Assembly: GCA_937967465.1 (NCBI GenBank)
Contig: CALBSW010000018.1
Span: 1 to 24,656 of the forward strand
Length of the DNA stretch: 24,656 bases
Source: an uncultured Flavobacteriales bacterium
GTDB lineage: Bacteria > Bacteroidota > Bacteroidia > Flavobacteriales_D > Sanyastnellaceae
Direction of reading: 5' to 3'
This document shows, piece by piece, positions 23,388 to 24,656 of the stretch; the stretch's first letter is position 1, and each line of letters opens with the position of its first letter. The notes under the pieces are model-generated. The model worked only from the letters and a program-made list of their open reading frames with translations, was not told where the DNA came from and ran no database searches. Both the position numbers and the translations under genes were made by a program.

Positions 23388-24083
23388 TCACTTCAGGATT
23401 TCCATGGTCACCTCCACGTCCTCATTGGGACGGTTGGAGCGATCGGTCTGCACGGCGCAAATGGCGTCCACCACCTCCAAGCCTTCGATGACCCGGCCGA
23501 ACACCGTGTACTGCATGTCGAGGTGGGGCGTGCCGCCGAGTTCCTGATACGCCGCGATTTGATCTGGCGTATAGCTGAACGGCTGATCCGAACCCTTGCG
23601 CTTGCTGTTGACGAGGTTCTGCAGCATCTGTGGGCTGACATCCCGGCCCTGGACGATGTAGAACTGGCTGCCACTGCTGCGGCGGTTGGGATTGACCTGG
23701 TCCCCTTGACGGGCTGCAGCAAGGGCGCCCTTGACGTGGATGAAGGCTGGATCGATCTCGGCCTCGACGGTGTACCCGGGGCCACCCGTTCCCAGGCGCA
23801 TGCCGGGCGCCGCGTCCTTGGATTGGGGGTCTCCGCCTTGGGCCATGAAGCCTGAAATGACGCGGTGGAACAGGGTCCCATCGTAGAACCCTTCGCCAGC
23901 CAGCTTCAGGAAATTGTCCCGGTGCTGGGGGGTCTCGTTGTACAATTCCACCACGATGTCGCCGAGGGAGGTGGACATCTTCACGCGGGGACGGGATGCA
24001 TCGTCCTGGGCATGAACGGTGGAGAGGGACAGCCCCAGTGCAAACAGGATCAGGAGAGCGGGGCGGAATGAGGAAACAACCAT
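23388..24083 (-). CDS. Secreted cyclophilin-type peptidyl-prolyl isomerase
   Basis: 231 residues. A signal peptide (MVVSSFRPALLILFALGLSL, cleaved near AQD at about 25) makes it periplasmic. The cyclophilin core starts VKMSTSLGDIVVELY. Active-site residues are present: Arg, Phe, Met and Gln in FHRVISGFMAQGGDP, Gln and Phe in GSQFYIVQG, and His in PHLDMQYTVFGRV. A roughly 35-residue insert (SPQMLQNLVNSKRKGSDQPF onward) separates GSQFYIVQG from the PHLD motif, as in other Bacteroidota secreted cyclophilins. It catalyses prolyl cis-trans isomerisation in envelope proteins. Its TGA lies two bases before the apparent pheS ATG, so the two genes are co-transcribed. It is divergent from the small lipoprotein gene. 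Confidence 0.93.
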   Translation of the reverse strand: MVVSSFRPALLILFALGLSLSTVHAQDDASRPRVKMSTSLGDIVVELYNETPQHRDNFLKLAGEGFYDGTLFHRVISGFMAQGGDPQSKDAAPGMRLGTGGPGYTVEAEIDPAFIHVKGALAAARQGDQVNPNRRSSGSQFYIVQGRDVSPQMLQNLVNSKRKGSDQPFSYTPDQIAAYQELGGTPHLDMQYTVFGRVIEGLEVVDAICAVQTDRSNRPNEDVEVTMEILK

Positions 24084-24097
24084 CGGTTGGAATTTGC

Positions 24098-24105
24098 GTT
24101 ATTTG
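24098..24105 (+). promoter_or_regulatory. Putative -7 box for the small lipoprotein gene (GTTATTTG)
   Basis: GTTATTTG lies 49 bases before the ATG at 24155, in the 71-base gap divergent from the cyclophilin gene. Between it and the start, CCGGG and CCCGG (24118-24122 and 24129-24133) form an inverted repeat around GTTGAA, which could be a small hairpin or a protein-binding site. Weak evidence. Confidence 0.3.
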
Positions 24106-24154
24106 TACGCCTGTTGACCGGGGTTGAACCCGGCAGAGAAGCGACCTCGAAATT

Positions 24155-24544
24155 ATGAAATCGACGACCCCCCTCCGCGCCCTCCTTTCCACGGCCGTTT
24201 TGGTGCTCTGTGCCATTGGCTTCAACGGCTGCAATGAAATCGAGGACACGGTCGCCGTGGTCTACGTCCAAAACAGCTTGGGTGCGCCCGTTCAAGGGGC
24301 CGAAGTCCGACTGTTTGCAGTCGGTTCCGTCGACCAGGACTTCATCGGGGAGCTCCGGTTCGACACCACACAGGTGACCAACGCTGCCGGCAGTGTCAGC
24401 TTCAACTTCAGCGAATACTACAAGCAAGGCCAGGCCGGCTTTGCTGTTCTCGACATCGAAGCCACCAAGGGTTCCTTGACCGGAATCGGCATCATCAAGA
24501 TTGAAGAAGAGATGACCAACGAGCAGACGGTCATCATGGAGTGA
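24155..24544 (+). CDS. Small lipoprotein with a carboxypeptidase-regulatory-like beta domain
   Basis: 129 residues. The signal sequence ends FNGC at residue 26, so it is a probable lipoprotein. The mature part begins EIEDTVAVVYVQNSLGAPVQ, then GAEVRLF, DTTQVTNAAGSVSFNF and GQAGFAVLDIEATKG, ending IIKIEEEMTNEQTVIME. The pattern of a strand, 'G-P/A-V-x-G-A-x-V' and 'T-[ND]-x-x-G-x-V-x-F' is that of small Ig-like or peptidase-regulatory-like domains common on Bacteroidota envelope proteins. No enzymatic residue is seen and the function is unknown. It stands alone, divergent from the cyclophilin and followed by tRNA-Pro. Confidence 0.8.
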   Translation: MKSTTPLRALLSTAVLVLCAIGFNGCNEIEDTVAVVYVQNSLGAPVQGAEVRLFAVGSVDQDFIGELRFDTTQVTNAAGSVSFNFSEYYKQGQAGFAVLDIEATKGSLTGIGIIKIEEEMTNEQTVIME

Positions 24545-24576
24545 TCCCCATCCGATGCTCGGAGCGGAAAGTTGCC

Positions 24577-24584
24577 TATTTTCG
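24577..24584 (+). promoter_or_regulatory. Putative -7 box for tRNA-Pro (TATTTTCG)
   Basis: TATTTTCG lies 19 bases before the tRNA 5' end. It sits in the spacer of an inverted repeat, CGGAGCG (24560-24566) and CGCTCCG (24585-24591). A CCGC-TTCG-GCGG tetraloop hairpin (24589-24600) overlaps the right arm and ends three bases before the tRNA. The repeat could terminate the lipoprotein mRNA or mask the promoter. Confidence 0.45.
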
Positions 24585-24603
24585 CGCTCCGCTTCGGCGG
24601 AAT

Positions 24604-24656
24604 CGGGATGTAGCTCAGTTGGTAGAGTACGCGTCTGGGGGACGTGTGGTCGCTGG
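24604..24656 (+). tRNA. tRNA-Pro (anticodon GGG), 3' end outside the window
   Basis: The 5' acceptor strand CGGGATG is followed by TA, a D arm GCTC-AGTTGGTA-GAGT, then A. The anticodon arm is CGCGT-CTGGGGG-ACGTG, with anticodon GGG at positions 34-36. The variable loop is TGGTC, and the window ends inside the T stem (GCTGG). Both visible stems pair, each with one G-U. The T loop and the 3' acceptor strand lie past the end of the window. It reads proline CCC/CCU codons. Confidence 0.93.

Noticed and set aside
1..24656. CRISPR arrays, insertion sequences, prophage or integrated elements.
   Set aside because: No regularly spaced repeats, transposase, integrase or terminal inverted repeats were seen. 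The tRNA at the end is cut by the window, so an attachment site beyond it cannot be judged.

Overview
This window is a stretch of ordinary chromosome from a GC-rich member of the Bacteroidota, probably an uncultured Flavobacteriales-like lineage (inferred). The evidence is the run HU / mutY / ssb / gldE / gldD, a coaX / outer-membrane protein / TPR / lptC / CNNM / PpiD block, no convincing Shine-Dalgarno sequences, and promoter-like boxes of the Bacteroidota type (TAnnTTTG, here drifting to TTCG or TTGG). I see no insertion sequence, prophage, CRISPR array or transfer island. Coding density is very high and no gap exceeds about 150 bases.

Layout. Positions 1-810 hold the 3' part of an HD-domain phosphohydrolase, tail-to-tail with a leftward operon at 3436-800: HU, a membrane-anchored TPR protein, a 30-residue basic AURKAIP1/COX24-type ribosomal protein, and ribonuclease G. 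Divergent from HU, a tightly packed rightward run (3565-14969) carries mutY, ssb, gldE, gldD, coaX, an outer-membrane protein, a periplasmic TPR protein, an LptC-like lipoprotein, a 75-residue membrane protein, a second CNNM/CBS protein and a PpiD-type chaperone. Many junctions overlap by 4-11 bases. queA (leftward) converges on ppiD across a long hairpin and is divergent from an SDR-type threonine dehydrogenase, with only 37 bp between their start codons. Rightward genes follow: a YwqK/MORN-like protein, cysS, and an M28/glutaminyl-cyclase-like lipoprotein. Then come three leftward genes, given here in map order: a TPR membrane protein with a degenerate histidine-kinase-like C-terminus, pheS, and a secreted cyclophilin. 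A small rightward lipoprotein and the first 53 bases of a tRNA-Pro(GGG) end the window.

The genes serve genome maintenance (mutY, ssb, HU), RNA and translation (rng, cysS, pheS, queA, the tiny ribosomal protein, tRNA-Pro), and the cell envelope (gldD/gldE, lptC, OMP, PpiD, cyclophilin, lipoproteins). The most noteworthy observations are: an in-frame amber codon at codon 15 of pheS, although TAG ends none of the 25 genes here; a kinase-dead sensor-like protein; several start codons sitting only 4-8 bases after a -7 box, which suggests leaderless mRNAs; and a two-hairpin leader in front of rng. No obviously new multi-gene system is visible.
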